Of a stretch of 64,000 bases of DNA, positions 1-9,317 are shown one piece after another. Source of the DNA: Levilactobacillus tujiorum (GTDB lineage Bacteria > Bacillota > Bacilli > Lactobacillales > Lactobacillaceae). The translations under genes and the position numbers were made by a program. The first letter of the stretch is position 1. The number at the start of each line of letters is the position of its first letter. The stretch lies in the NCBI RefSeq assembly GCF_012641185.1, contig NZ_JAAXLK010000016.1, positions 1-64,000 on the forward strand, given 5' to 3'. Under the pieces are notes generated by a model. It was given only the letters and a program-made list of their open reading frames with translations. It did no database searches and was not told where the DNA came from.

Positions 1-107
1 AACTTTCGTAGGATTGCAACGCGTTATGATAAGCTCGCTCATGTTTATCTGGCTACGGTTTACATTGCCTCAATTTGCATCTTACTTAAGTAGTTTTCAG
101 ACGGACC

Positions 108-1535
108 CTAGTCCTTATCAAAGAAGCCGAAGTAGTCGTGTGCGTTGTTGTAAGAAATATCTTCAACAATCTTGCCCAGGTAATCGTAATCTTCTGGAAC
201 TTGACCCGTCGTGACCCATTCACCAATCAGGTTGCAGAGTACCCGCCGGAAGTATTCATGCCGCGTGTAGGAGAGGAAGCTCCGTGAATCGGTCAGCATC
301 CCCACGAAGTTTGGCAATAAACTCTGTTGAGCCAAGATGTTCAATTGGTCATGCATCCCATCACGGGTATCGTTGAACCACCATGCACAGCCCAATTGAA
401 GCTTTTGAACGCCGTCACCTTGGAAGCTTTGCATACCAGTAGCCAATTCCATCCAGTCGTTAGGGTTCGTGGAGTACAGAATCGTCTTAGGAATCCCATC
501 TTCTTCGGACATTGAACTCAACAGCTTCATCATTTCGCCAGCAATCCCGGCTTGAGAACCCATTGAATCCCAACCGGTATCAGCACCCAGCTTACGGAAC
601 ATTGGGCCGTTAGCATTCCGCAAAACGTTGATGTGGTACTGCATGGTCCAACCGAACTTCTGGTTCAAGCGCATCAAGACCTTCAGCAACGTCGTCTGGT
701 ACTTGTTGACTTCATCGTCCGTCAAGTGTTGGTTATCCTTGCGGGCCTTGGCCATGATGGCGTTAAATTCATCCTCAGAGGCTTCAGCGTAATGGAACGT
801 ATTCAACCCGTGGTCAGACAACCGGCCACCCATTGAAGCGAAGAAAGTAAAGCGTTGTTCTAGCGCCTTAGTCAAGGACTTCAAGTCCGTCACATCTACG
901 CCAGAAACTTCACTGAACTTGTCCATGTATTCGCCGTAGTTTCCTTGGTTGATCCGAACCAAGTTATCTGGCCGCATAGCAGGCAAGACTTTAAAGCCAT
1001 TTTCCTTTTCTTCGGCCTTCAACAACTTGTGATAGTGCAGGTCAGAAGCGGGATCATCCGTGGTGCAGACGACCTTCACATTGGCATTCTTAATCAAGTT
1101 ACGGGGCTTGAAGGCATCCGTTTGGAGTAAGGCATTGGCCTTTTCCCAGATGGCTGGCGCACTCTTCTCGTTGAAGACTTCGTCGATGCCAAAGAACCGC
1201 TTCAATTCCAAATGCGTCCATTCGTAGAGTGGGTTCCCGATGGCCCGGTTGATCGTCTTCGCCCAAGCCAAGAACTTCTGGTATTCGTCACCGTCACCGG
1301 TAATCAATTCCTCTGGCACACCGTTAGCCCGTTCCAAACGCCACTTATAGTGGTCCCCGGCATTCCCATCATTTAACCAAATCCGAGTAATGTTAGGATA
1401 GTTCTTGTTTTCATAGATATCCTTAGGATCCAAGTGACAGTGGTAGTCGATGATTGGCATCTTTTCCGCATGTTCATGGAATAATTTCTTTGCAGGTTCA
1501 TTAGTGAGTAAAAAGTCTTCGTTCAATAAAGCCAT
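108..1535 (-). CDS. uxaC: Uronate isomerase UxaC
   Basis: This 475-residue protein matches the glucuronate isomerase family in length and sequence. The family interconverts D-glucuronate and D-fructuronate, or D-galacturonate and D-tagaturonate, in the cytoplasm as the first step of hexuronate breakdown. Near the N-terminus the segment [13 protein letters not shown] carries the HxH metal-site pattern of this amidohydrolase-like fold. The ATG follows AAAGGAGAC at a normal distance. It is the last gene of a minus-strand operon after a GH31 glycosidase and a GPH symporter, so the operon probably takes up and processes a uronic-acid-containing glycoside. uxuB, the next pathway step, is about 10 kb away; uxuA and the KDG genes are not in the window. 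Confidence 0.95.
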   Translation of the reverse strand: MALLNEDFLLTNEPAKKLFHEHAEKMPIIDYHCHLDPKDIYENKNYPNITRIWLNDGNAGDHYKWRLERANGVPEELITGDGDEYQKFLAWAKTINRAIGNPLYEWTHLELKRFFGIDEVFNEKSAPAIWEKANALLQTDAFKPRNLIKNANVKVVCTTDDPASDLHYHKLLKAEEKENGFKVLPAMRPDNLVRINQGNYGEYMDKFSEVSGVDVTDLKSLTKALEQRFTFFASMGGRLSDHGLNTFHYAEASEDEFNAIMAKARKDNQHLTDDEVNKYQTTLLKVLMRLNQKFGWTMQYHINVLRNANGPMFRKLGADTGWDSMGSQAGIAGEMMKLLSSMSEEDGIPKTILYSTNPNDWMELATGMQSFQGDGVQKLQLGCAWWFNDTRDGMHDQLNILAQQSLLPNFVGMLTDSRSFLSYTRHEYFRRVLCNLIGEWVTTGQVPEDYDYLGKIVEDISYNNAHDYFGFFDKD

Positions 1536-1603
1536 TTCAAAAGTCTCCTTTAATTTTGTAAAAATTATTGGTGATCACTTGAAGCTTGAACAGTTAATAT
1601 CGC

Positions 1604-3001
1604 CTAGTTCTTCGCATTCTTTTCCCGTAGGATGGCGGCGTTCTTCTCCACGCGCTTCTTGTTCAGTGGGTAGAAGAACAACATTACTAAGGCAGCCAGT
1701 CCACAGCAGACGGCTGGGATTCCGGAAGCCAAGTAGTAGATACGGTCAATCACTTGTTGCGATTGTTCTGCCCCACCAGAAGTAGAAGAAACGTACCCAA
1801 TCATGGTCAACATGAAGGCCCCAAAACTACCACCGAGGGCTTGGGCAACCTTCCGGGCAAATGAGTTCACCCCGTAGATCGTCCCATCTTCACGAATCCC
1901 CGTCGTGACTTGTTGATTATCAATCACGTCGGTAATGAAGGCCCAGACCATCAGATTAAACATGGCCGCACCCAAGCTACCAAAGAACAGGAAGACCAGG
2001 TAAACCATGGCACTACTGGTATGAATAAATACCAGAATGCCGTAAACAATGCTGGCAAAGAACAGCGAAACCGTCGTGACTTCCTTCCGACCAAATTTCT
2101 TAGTAAAGTATTGGGCAAAAGGCGCCAGCAGTAATACCGTGGCAAAGTTGAAGATTAACGCAATGGACATGGCACTACTATTCTTAAAGTAGTCATTAAA
2201 TAAGTAGGAAATGTTAGTACCGGATAGATTTTGGTTAATCACGAGGATGATGTCCAAGACCACCAGGATGACTAAGGCCCGGTCCGTAAACATATCTTTC
2301 AGTACCGTCCCCAGTGGAACCGACTCACTCCGCTGCGTCCGCACCCGTTCAGTCGGCAGCTTGCTGGTTAAGATGTAACACCCAAAGCCCAGCAATGCCA
2401 TCACGGAAGCCACAATCCAGAACCGCACCCCGTCGATCTTTTGTGACGCGCCAACATACATGAAGATTGGCACCACAAAACTAACGATGGCGCTCCCCGT
2501 AGCTGACCCTAAGCTCCGCCAAGTGGACAAGGAAGTCTTATCATTTGGCGAATCACTTAACGCCGAAGCCATGGAGCCGTAAGGAATGTTAACGGTGGAG
2601 TAGAAGATCCCCCAGAGTAAATAAGTGATAAAGACGTAGGTAATCTTGATAGGAAACGCCAACTCTTTAACGAATGGCACAAAAACCAAGATTGTCGCAA
2701 TCAGTAGTGGATACTTGAAGCGGGCGATCCACGGAATGAACCGGCCACTCTTGTGCAACTTACTACTGTCAACCAACCGACCAACAGTAACATCAGCAAT
2801 GGCATCAATAAACCGTGCAATCAGGAACAAGAGTCCCACGGTCACCCCAGACAATCCCAACACATTGGTGTAAAAGATCATCAAAAAGGTGTTCACAACA
2901 GCGAATGAGAAGTTGTTCCCAACATCCCCTAAGGCATAACCAAATCGGTCAGCCCAACCAAACGGCTTTGAACGATCAATACTTGTTTTTTGTGTATCCA
3001 T
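1604..3001 (-). CDS. GPH-family sugar (hexuronide/pentoside) symporter
   Basis: This 465-residue polytopic membrane protein belongs to the glycoside-pentoside-hexuronide:cation symporter family. The N-terminal GWADRFGYALGDVGNN segment is the family signature, followed by about 12 hydrophobic segments. The start at 3001 is preferred because GGAGGTT lies 6 nt upstream; an upstream in-frame start would add nine residues and lacks such a site. It lies between a GH31 glycosidase and uxaC, so the likely cargo is a uronide or xyloside, imported with a cation. There is no C-terminal EIIA-like domain. The substrate is inferred from context only. Confidence 0.9.
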   Translation of the reverse strand: MDTQKTSIDRSKPFGWADRFGYALGDVGNNFSFAVVNTFLMIFYTNVLGLSGVTVGLLFLIARFIDAIADVTVGRLVDSSKLHKSGRFIPWIARFKYPLLIATILVFVPFVKELAFPIKITYVFITYLLWGIFYSTVNIPYGSMASALSDSPNDKTSLSTWRSLGSATGSAIVSFVVPIFMYVGASQKIDGVRFWIVASVMALLGFGCYILTSKLPTERVRTQRSESVPLGTVLKDMFTDRALVILVVLDIILVINQNLSGTNISYLFNDYFKNSSAMSIALIFNFATVLLLAPFAQYFTKKFGRKEVTTVSLFFASIVYGILVFIHTSSAMVYLVFLFFGSLGAAMFNLMVWAFITDVIDNQQVTTGIREDGTIYGVNSFARKVAQALGGSFGAFMLTMIGYVSSTSGGAEQSQQVIDRIYYLASGIPAVCCGLAALVMLFFYPLNKKRVEKNAAILREKNAKN

Positions 3002-3075
3002 TTTTCCAACCTCCGGCAATTTTGCCAAGATAAATTTAAAAAGTGAGATGCCGCAAATATAGCAAATACCTAGCT

Positions 3076-5571
3076 TTAGATTGAGATTAAGTCTTTGACA
3101 CTCGACTCGATACTCAACTTAATGTCTGAATCGCTTACATTATTAAATTTAATGATCACTTGACGCTTCTCGCCATCGAAGAACCAGCCCTCAGTGGCGG
3201 CGTTGAACTTATCGAATTTCAAGAATTGTACCAACGGTTGACCTTGCAGTTCAATCGTCAATGGCGCGATGTCTGGGCAGCAAACCCGGAACGTGTAGCG
3301 CTTCAGCTGGGAATCGTAATTCCCTTGCTTATGCAAGTTAATTAACGTTTGGTGCTGACTTGGCGTGACGGAAATATCCGTGGTCAAGCAGTTCCCTTGC
3401 TTGTAGCTCATCGTCTGACCATCATCTTCATACAACTGGAAAGCACTCGCTGTAGTCGGTTCAACCAAAACGTCCAAGTTTTCAACTGTATCGTTGTGAA
3501 TATTCATCAGGCCCTTGCTTTCAGGAATGATGCTCCCCGTCCGTAAGAACATGGGAATGCTTCCCAAGTCAACCGGCACCTCGATCGTTTGGCCCCCATT
3601 GTAGTAGTGATAAGTCGTTAAATCATACCAATCGGCACCCTTTGGTAGGTATACTTTCTTGGTTGTTTGACCCTTATCAACCACGTTGGCGACTAACAGT
3701 GAGGCCCCTAACATAAATTCAAAACTTTCTTCATACGTTTTCGGATCGTTTTGGAATTCGTAGACCAGCGGCCGCATGATTGGTGCCCCGGTCACGGAAG
3801 CTTCATGCAACAGTGAGTAGAAGTACGGAATCAACTGGTAGCGCAACTGAATCGCATCCCGAATATACTTGGTATAGCTCGGGTACATCCAAGGCTCAGT
3901 AACGGTGTTGTCGTCATTAGACGAGTGAATTGAGAACCGTGGCTGGAAGATGCCGTTTTGAACCCACCGCACGAACAATTCTGGCTCGGGAGCTGGGCCG
4001 TCGAAGCCACCAATGTCACAGCCTTGATTAGCCACACCGGAGAGCCCCATACCCAAGATGGTTGGGATGTTGTATTTCACGTTAGTCCAGCTCGTCCGGT
4101 TATCGCCGGCCCAAGTCTGCGCGTACCGTTGAATACCGGCAAAACCAGCCCGATTAATTAGGTAAGGTCGGACATTAGGATCGTAATCTGCGATGGCTTG
4201 CTGAGCTGTCTTAGCCATCATCGTTGGCATGATCGGCTTAACTTCACCGATCGTAGCGTGAACCCCGTCAGCCTCAACTTTGGCGGCGGTTTCATTAATT
4301 TCATATTCGTTGTTGTCGTTCCAGATACTCGTGATCCCTAACGACAATAACTGTTTCGTCATGAACTTGGCCCAGGTGGCCCGGCCACTCTCGCTGGTAA
4401 AATCAACGAAGTGAGCTGCCCCACCCCAGTATTGGTCGACCTGATCATCCTGACCGTCTGGCGTCTTAATGTAGGCATTCGCATCAGCAAAGTCCTTGGC
4501 TAGCGGGTGCGTGACCAACATTCCTGGCTTAATATTTGGTGCGAGGAGCACGCCTTTTTCTTTTAATTTATTCACGAAGTCTTGTGGATCTGGGAAGCGT
4601 TCCTTATTCCAGTTGAAGACATACCGCTTGCCATCTTCACCCGTGGTATACCCCGATGACATGAAGAAGCCGTCACACGGAATATCATTTTGCTTGCAGG
4701 TATCCACGAAGTCTAAGATCGCCTGATCGGCATCCTTATCCAGCTCCGTATAGTACATGGTTGATCCCATGTAACCTAGAGAAGCTTTCGGCATCATCGC
4801 CGTCTTCCCCGTCAGATCCGTATAGTGCTTCACGACATCCTTAATAGTTGGCCCGGCGATGAAAAAGACATCCAGGTCACCACCGTCGCATTCAAAGTAA
4901 CTGTACCGGTGCCAATAGTTACTGTGCTCACTGTCCATATCGAACGTGGAGTCATTGGAATTGTTGTAGTAAAGACCTGAAGCGATTCCCATTTGACTGT
5001 CAAAATCAATATAAAATGGAATCATCTTATACAGGGGATCGGACTTCGCTGCATTCCAACCGAGAGAATCCGTGTTGTGCATGCGCATGCGGCGTTTGAA
5101 CTTATTCAATTCACCGGATTTTTCACCGAAACCATAGAAGAAGTTGTGATCGCCCATCGTACTGTAGTGATACGAACGACCTAAGTCATCCTGAAGGAAG
5201 GACCGCTTTGGTAAATCTTTATGTAGCACGTTGCCTGCCTTATCACAAATCTCAAACCCAAAAGGTTCACGATTAATCTTGAGGGTCAACTTCTCCGTAG
5301 AGACTGAATAGCCATCTGCGTCTTCTCGCAGATCAAGCGGTAATGGTTGGACCCGTTGCCGCTCGTCTGCCATCAGTGAGTCGGTCTTATCTGCCCACGC
5401 AGTCTTGACCAGAGCATATGATGCTTCCGGAGCAAATTCATCCTGGAACGTTCTCCGCATCCGGATAATGTTATTATCCAGCAGGTAAACTTGAAACTGG
5501 GCGCCATCTGTCTTAATGGCAAGATAGTCACCCCGATTCTCCACGGACTGAACCTTGCTGCTTAACTTCAT
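3076..5571 (-). CDS. Glycoside hydrolase family 31 (alpha-glucosidase/alpha-xylosidase type), variant active site
   Basis: This 831-residue cytoplasmic enzyme has an N-terminal beta domain, a GH31 barrel and C-terminal beta domains. The nucleophile segment reads SIWNDNNEYE instead of the usual WxDMNEP seen in the second GH31 of this window at 49138. The first Asp of NDNN is the expected nucleophile, and TWAGDNRTSW supplies the usual acid/base region. No signal peptide is visible, so it acts on imported substrate. The ATG at 5571 has AAGGAG 9 nt upstream; an earlier GTG would place the ribosome site inside the gene. It leads the operon with the GPH symporter and uxaC. Specificity (xyloside, glucoside or GalNAc-like) cannot be told from sequence. 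Confidence 0.9.
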   Translation of the reverse strand: MKLSSKVQSVENRGDYLAIKTDGAQFQVYLLDNNIIRMRRTFQDEFAPEASYALVKTAWADKTDSLMADERQRVQPLPLDLREDADGYSVSTEKLTLKINREPFGFEICDKAGNVLHKDLPKRSFLQDDLGRSYHYSTMGDHNFFYGFGEKSGELNKFKRRMRMHNTDSLGWNAAKSDPLYKMIPFYIDFDSQMGIASGLYYNNSNDSTFDMDSEHSNYWHRYSYFECDGGDLDVFFIAGPTIKDVVKHYTDLTGKTAMMPKASLGYMGSTMYYTELDKDADQAILDFVDTCKQNDIPCDGFFMSSGYTTGEDGKRYVFNWNKERFPDPQDFVNKLKEKGVLLAPNIKPGMLVTHPLAKDFADANAYIKTPDGQDDQVDQYWGGAAHFVDFTSESGRATWAKFMTKQLLSLGITSIWNDNNEYEINETAAKVEADGVHATIGEVKPIMPTMMAKTAQQAIADYDPNVRPYLINRAGFAGIQRYAQTWAGDNRTSWTNVKYNIPTILGMGLSGVANQGCDIGGFDGPAPEPELFVRWVQNGIFQPRFSIHSSNDDNTVTEPWMYPSYTKYIRDAIQLRYQLIPYFYSLLHEASVTGAPIMRPLVYEFQNDPKTYEESFEFMLGASLLVANVVDKGQTTKKVYLPKGADWYDLTTYHYYNGGQTIEVPVDLGSIPMFLRTGSIIPESKGLMNIHNDTVENLDVLVEPTTASAFQLYEDDGQTMSYKQGNCLTTDISVTPSQHQTLINLHKQGNYDSQLKRYTFRVCCPDIAPLTIELQGQPLVQFLKFDKFNAATEGWFFDGEKRQVIIKFNNVSDSDIKLSIESSVKDLISI

Positions 5572-5693
5572 TAATCTCACTCCTTGTCCAAAAAAGCTGT
5601 TCGTATCTGGTCCTCACTCTATCAATGGCTTAATCACCTTGCAATTGAAATAGTAATATACCAGTTCTGCCAACACCCATATCTTACTAGTTA

Positions 5694-5708
5694 GTGAAAG
5701 CGCTGTCA
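5694..5708. promoter_or_regulatory. cre (CcpA) site upstream of the GH31-symporter-uxaC operon
   Basis: GTGAAAGCGCTGTCA matches the cre consensus WTGNAANCGNWNNCW at all but the first position. It lies about 125 bp upstream of the GH31 start, so carbon catabolite control of the operon is expected. Confidence 0.65.
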
Positions 5709-6039
5709 ATGAATGTTTCTCCAAATCTGTCGCTAAAGTGGTCGCCTAGTCTTCTCTATCCCTGATATAACAATGTTTATACACCCACAAATGACTTCAT
5801 ATTGGTCGTCATTTTATCTTATTTTTTGTGAAAATATCGACTGAAAATATATTAACGGCCTTAAGTTTACGTTTAAATTCGCATTTTTTCTGAAAATTTT
5901 GCTTTACAGATGGCATGACTTAGATATCAGTTTCAAGATTGGTCAATTCTACTTGAAATTATCGCTCGTTGATGACATACCGACATTAAACAAAAATTCG
6001 CCTAAAACTAGGCAACATGGGAGTTCCTTTCGCCTTACC

Positions 6040-6185
6040 GGTCGGCAGATATGGGCTGGATCGGTGCGAACACAACTTGAAGCCTCGAAGGAACCGAGTC
6101 TACAAGCTTGGTTTTCTACTAAGCCAGTAAGCAAATCACTTACTGACTAAGTAGAACGACGCGCCTGAGCCCATATCTGCCGACC
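6040..6185 (-). repeat. Structured intergenic element copy 1 (146-bp type)
   Basis: Read on the minus strand, an 18-bp perfect closing stem P1 (GGTCGGCAGATATGGGCT with AGCCCATATCTGCCGACC) encloses a long hairpin P2 at 6114-6156 and a P3-like hairpin ending GGCTTCAAG. It is about 94% identical to the copy at 45959-46104. Identity continues a few bases past P1 on both sides: AGCCGTGAG before it, and CGG(T/C)AAGGCG after it. It has no coding potential. It belongs to the family described in the findings. Confidence 0.85.
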
Positions 6186-6307
6186 TCACGGCTAACACAG
6201 CATGCTTAGGCAACTGAGATAATGAACATCACAGTCGTTATAGATTGGATTGAGCCTCCTAAGTAACCGTGTCTTCCAACTGCCGTTATGAGTAAAACAT
6301 AATCAAA

Positions 6308-6410
6308 GCCGGAGGAGGCCATGGGTGGAGCCGAGCGATAAGACTGGCAGTCTTCCAGTCTGAAGCGTCCCCACAGCAGGCGGAACCTCTGACAACCGGA
6401 GTGCGACCAG
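6308..6410 (+). repeat. Structured intergenic element copy 2, internally deleted
   Basis: This copy begins with the CCGGAGGAGG flank and has P4 at 6341-6361 (AGACTGG with CCAGTCT) and the conserved CCCCACAG at 6369-6376, followed by CAGGCGGA and an ACCGGAGTGCG flank. Compared with the full copy at 45672-45837, about 88 nt holding P2 and P3 are missing between GGAG and CGAG. P1 is weak. It points away from copy 1, giving a head-to-head pair. Confidence 0.75.
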
Positions 6411-6503
6411 TTTAACTGCGTGAATCCTGCCAACACTGAAGCGTTGGCAGCAAAAAAGCTCAAACCATTACGGCTTGAGCTTTCGTTTAATATCAGTTTG
6501 AAT

Positions 6504-7406
6504 TTACTTGATCTTGTCGACCGCGTGGCCACCAAAACCATTCCGCAAAGCAGAAACAACTTTACCGGTAAAGGTATCGTTTTCCATTGAACGGTAACGC
6601 ATCATCAACGCTAAGCTGATAACAGGAACTGGAACTTCTTGGTTGAGGGCTTCTTGTAACGTCCACTTACCTTCACCAGAACTGTGCATCGTCCCCCGAA
6701 TTTCTTCCAGGTTGGCATCCTTAGAGAAGGCTTCTTGAGCCAATTCCATGAGCCATGAACGAACCACAGAACCGGAGTTCCACAACCGGGCAACGGCTTC
6801 GTTATCGTAGTTGAAGTCACTGTGAGCCAGGACATCAAATCCTTCACCGATAGCTTCCATCATCCCGTATTCAATACCATTGTGCACCATCTTCAAGTAG
6901 TGACCTGAACCAGCAGCGCCGGTGTACAGGTAACCATCCTTTTGGGCAATGCCTTCAAAGATTGGCTTCAACGTTTCAAACGCCTCAGCACTGGTACCAC
7001 CGATCATGAAGTTACCATCATGCCGTGCACCAGACTGACCACCAGAGGTCCCACAGTCGAAGAAATTAATGCCCTTGGCTTCTGCCTTCTTGGCATCTTC
7101 CACGGAGTTCTCCCAGAAGGAGTTCCCACCATCGACAATGTAATCGCCAGCGCTTAAGACGTCGGTTAATGTGGCAACCGTTGATTCAGTTGGCTTGCCA
7201 GCTGGCAACATCAGCCAAACAATCTTAGGAGAAGGCAATTTGCTAAGCAAATCATCAAGTGACGTAGCTGCTTCTGCGCCGAATCCGGCAACTTCTTTAA
7301 CAAAATCTTTGTTCAAGTCAAACCCAACAACTTCGTGACCGTTGTCCATCATGTTTTGAGCTAAGTTGCTACCCATCTTACCTAATCCAACTAATCCAAT
7401 CTTCAT
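6504..7406 (-). CDS. gnd: 6-phosphogluconate dehydrogenase, decarboxylating (short, YqeC-type)
   Basis: This 300-residue protein starts MKIGLVGLGKMGSN, a Rossmann GxGxMG motif, and carries the GTSGGQSGARHGN-like substrate segment and the KMVHNGIEYG catalytic Lys region of 6PGDH. At 300 residues it is the short form, shorter than the canonical enzyme of about 470 residues that begins at 63798. The short form is often NAD-dependent and tied to gluconate use. It converts 6-phosphogluconate to ribulose-5-phosphate and CO2. GAGAGGAAC precedes the ATG. It lies directly downstream of gntK, which makes its substrate, but has its own promoter. Confidence 0.93.
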   Translation of the reverse strand: MKIGLVGLGKMGSNLAQNMMDNGHEVVGFDLNKDFVKEVAGFGAEAATSLDDLLSKLPSPKIVWLMLPAGKPTESTVATLTDVLSAGDYIVDGGNSFWENSVEDAKKAEAKGINFFDCGTSGGQSGARHDGNFMIGGTSAEAFETLKPIFEGIAQKDGYLYTGAAGSGHYLKMVHNGIEYGMMEAIGEGFDVLAHSDFNYDNEAVARLWNSGSVVRSWLMELAQEAFSKDANLEEIRGTMHSSGEGKWTLQEALNQEVPVPVISLALMMRYRSMENDTFTGKVVSALRNGFGGHAVDKIK

Positions 7407-7458
7407 GGTATAAGTTCCTCTCTGCTTGAAAAAAGTAATATATCAGTTAACGATTTCT

Positions 7459-7487
7459 ATTATATGAAAAAGTTTTACAAATTTCAA
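7459..7487 (-). promoter_or_regulatory. Sigma-70-type promoter of gnd
   Basis: On the minus strand, TTGAAA is followed after exactly 17 bp by a consensus TATAAT, in an AT-rich stretch between gntK and gnd. So gnd can be transcribed independently of gntK. Confidence 0.65.
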
Positions 7488-7522
7488 GCTATTTTTGAAA
7501 ATAAATCATCAAAACTAACGAT

Positions 7523-9061
7523 TTATTCCTTTGGTGCGCGTTTTCGTTGATATTCTGCAATACTGTCGTACTCAGTTTGGAGCTTCCGACCAAGCCGAAT
7601 GTAGATTGGCATGATTTCCCGGTAATTTTCGAAAGTTTCTGGGTTTGGCTTGTACGTGTTCATCTTTCCGATAAACTTCTTAACCACTGACAGGTCGTCA
7701 GCTAAGCCTAGACTAATCTGAGCAATCACCATCGCACCCAAGCAACCGCTTTCGAAAGCTTCTGGAATGGTTACGGGTTCTTCAAAGATGTCAGCTAACA
7801 TTTGCCGCCATAGTGGTGACCGAGCAAAGCCCCCGGCTGCCAAAATAGCCGTTGGTTCCATAGCTTCCTTCAAGGCCAATTCAACAGTGTAGAGGTTGTA
7901 GACAATCCCTTCCAGTGCGGCCCGAACCATGTGAGACCGGTTGTGCTGCCGCGTCAAGCCAAAGTAAGAAGCCCGGGCATTACCGTCCCAGATTGGGGCC
8001 CGTTCGCCACCTAAGAATGGGTGGAAGATCAGGCCATCGGAACCGGCAGGCACCTTGCTGGCAATTTCAGTTAACAGATCGTATGGATCCTTGCCTTCCT
8101 TCTTAGCCTGTTCCTTTTCAGGAGCAAAGAGGTTGTCACGTACCCAACGGAAGACGATCCCACCGTTGTTCACTGGGCCACCGATAATCCACTTTCCTTG
8201 CATCACAGGGTAGCAGTAAATCCGGCCTTTAGGGTCAATCTGTGGCTTGTCAACGAAGGTCCGAACGGCACCAGAAGTCCCAATGGTAACGGCAACTTCA
8301 CCCTTGTTGATCGCACCTAAACCAATTTCGGACAGTGCCCCATCAGTTCCACCCATGATAAATGGTGTATCAGCTGGGAACCCAATCTTCTTCGCAATTT
8401 CTGGGTGCAAGCCCTTCATCTGGTAAGTCGTATCAACGAGTTCTGGCAATTGATCACGCGTAATCCCGGTCAATTTCATGGATTCTTCGTCCCAGTCCAT
8501 CGTGTGAATGTTAAAGAGACCCGTGGTGGACGCCATGTTCGTTTCTTCTTTGAGTTGACCAAAGTACCGGTACAACAGGTATTCCTTCAAACCAACCCAG
8601 TATTGAGTCTTCTTGTAGGTATCTGGGTGTTGTTCTTTAATCCACAACAACTTGTAAACCACGCCCATGGGATGAGTTGGCAAACCAGTCCGTTTGTAGA
8701 GTTCCAAGCCACTACCATCGGCGGCCATCCGTGACGCTACCTTTTCAGAACGATTGTCGGCCCAAGTAATGGCCCGCGTCGTTGGCTTGTAGTCCTTGTC
8801 CATCCCGACCAAACTGTGTTGCTGCGTTGACCAAGAGACCCCTAAGATTTTGCCTTCCTTAGGATCGGCCTTAGCCGTAACTTCTTTCAGAGCTTCGACG
8901 GAGGCATCGAAGATAACGTCTGGATCTTCTTCAGCCATGTCGGGGTTATCTTGAATCAAAGGGTACAGCTTGTTGGCGTAACCAAAGATTTCTCCATCAG
9001 TGTTGTACAGTACGGCTTTGGTACTCGTGGTACCAACGTCAATTCCGATTAAATAGTCCAT
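7523..9061 (-). CDS. gntK: Gluconokinase (FGGY family)
   Basis: This 512-residue FGGY carbohydrate kinase begins MDYLIGIDVGTTSTKAV, the N-terminal phosphate-binding loop of the actin/hexokinase fold. MGGTDGALSEIGLGA and the C-terminal AILAAGGFARSPLWRQ nucleotide-site motif follow. It phosphorylates gluconate to 6-phosphogluconate. The assignment over xylulokinase rests on overall resemblance and on gnd next door. The ATG at 9061 has AAAAGGAAG 9 nt upstream; a TTG three codons earlier would overlap that site. The upstream gap is filled by two structured elements. Confidence 0.9.
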   Translation of the reverse strand: MDYLIGIDVGTTSTKAVLYNTDGEIFGYANKLYPLIQDNPDMAEEDPDVIFDASVEALKEVTAKADPKEGKILGVSWSTQQHSLVGMDKDYKPTTRAITWADNRSEKVASRMAADGSGLELYKRTGLPTHPMGVVYKLLWIKEQHPDTYKKTQYWVGLKEYLLYRYFGQLKEETNMASTTGLFNIHTMDWDEESMKLTGITRDQLPELVDTTYQMKGLHPEIAKKIGFPADTPFIMGGTDGALSEIGLGAINKGEVAVTIGTSGAVRTFVDKPQIDPKGRIYCYPVMQGKWIIGGPVNNGGIVFRWVRDNLFAPEKEQAKKEGKDPYDLLTEIASKVPAGSDGLIFHPFLGGERAPIWDGNARASYFGLTRQHNRSHMVRAALEGIVYNLYTVELALKEAMEPTAILAAGGFARSPLWRQMLADIFEEPVTIPEAFESGCLGAMVIAQISLGLADDLSVVKKFIGKMNTYKPNPETFENYREIMPIYIRLGRKLQTEYDSIAEYQRKRAPKE

Positions 9062-9125
9062 AATTTTCAACTTCCTTTTATTTTGGCGATTTTTGAAATG
9101 TCTACTTCCAACGTTCGCTTCCGGT

Positions 9126-9276
9126 AGTCAGACGCCACCCGGTGAGGCAGACCTGAAGCCTGAGAAGCGGTCTTCAGGGCAACCTTGAACCTCAAAAACC
9201 GAGTTTCAAAGTTGGCCGTGGTCTAAGCTGGGACAGAACCCCAGCCAAGACCACCGACACGGGGTTCTGTCTGACT
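9126..9276 (-). repeat. Structured intergenic element copy 3
   Basis: On the minus strand P1 is AGTCAGAC/GTCTGACT (8 bp). P2 is at 9218-9254 (GTGGTCT..AGACCAC plus a CTGGG/CCCAG upper stem), P3 at 9183-9211, and P4 at 9152-9178 (CCTGAAG/CTTCAGG with an ACCGC loop). The P2 loop GGGGTTCTGT is fully complementary to ACAGAACCCC in the P1-P2 linker, which would allow a 10-bp pseudoknot. The CCCCACAG box has diverged here. Confidence 0.82.
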
Positions 9277-9317
9277 TCCTCCAGCTACTACTCAGTGAAC
9301 ATTGTCACGTAGCCGGC

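Noticed and set aside
6206-6559. Long minus-strand ORF across a structured element and the gnd end
   Set aside because: It has no ribosome site, overlaps gnd out of frame and covers a hairpin element; a shadow ORF.
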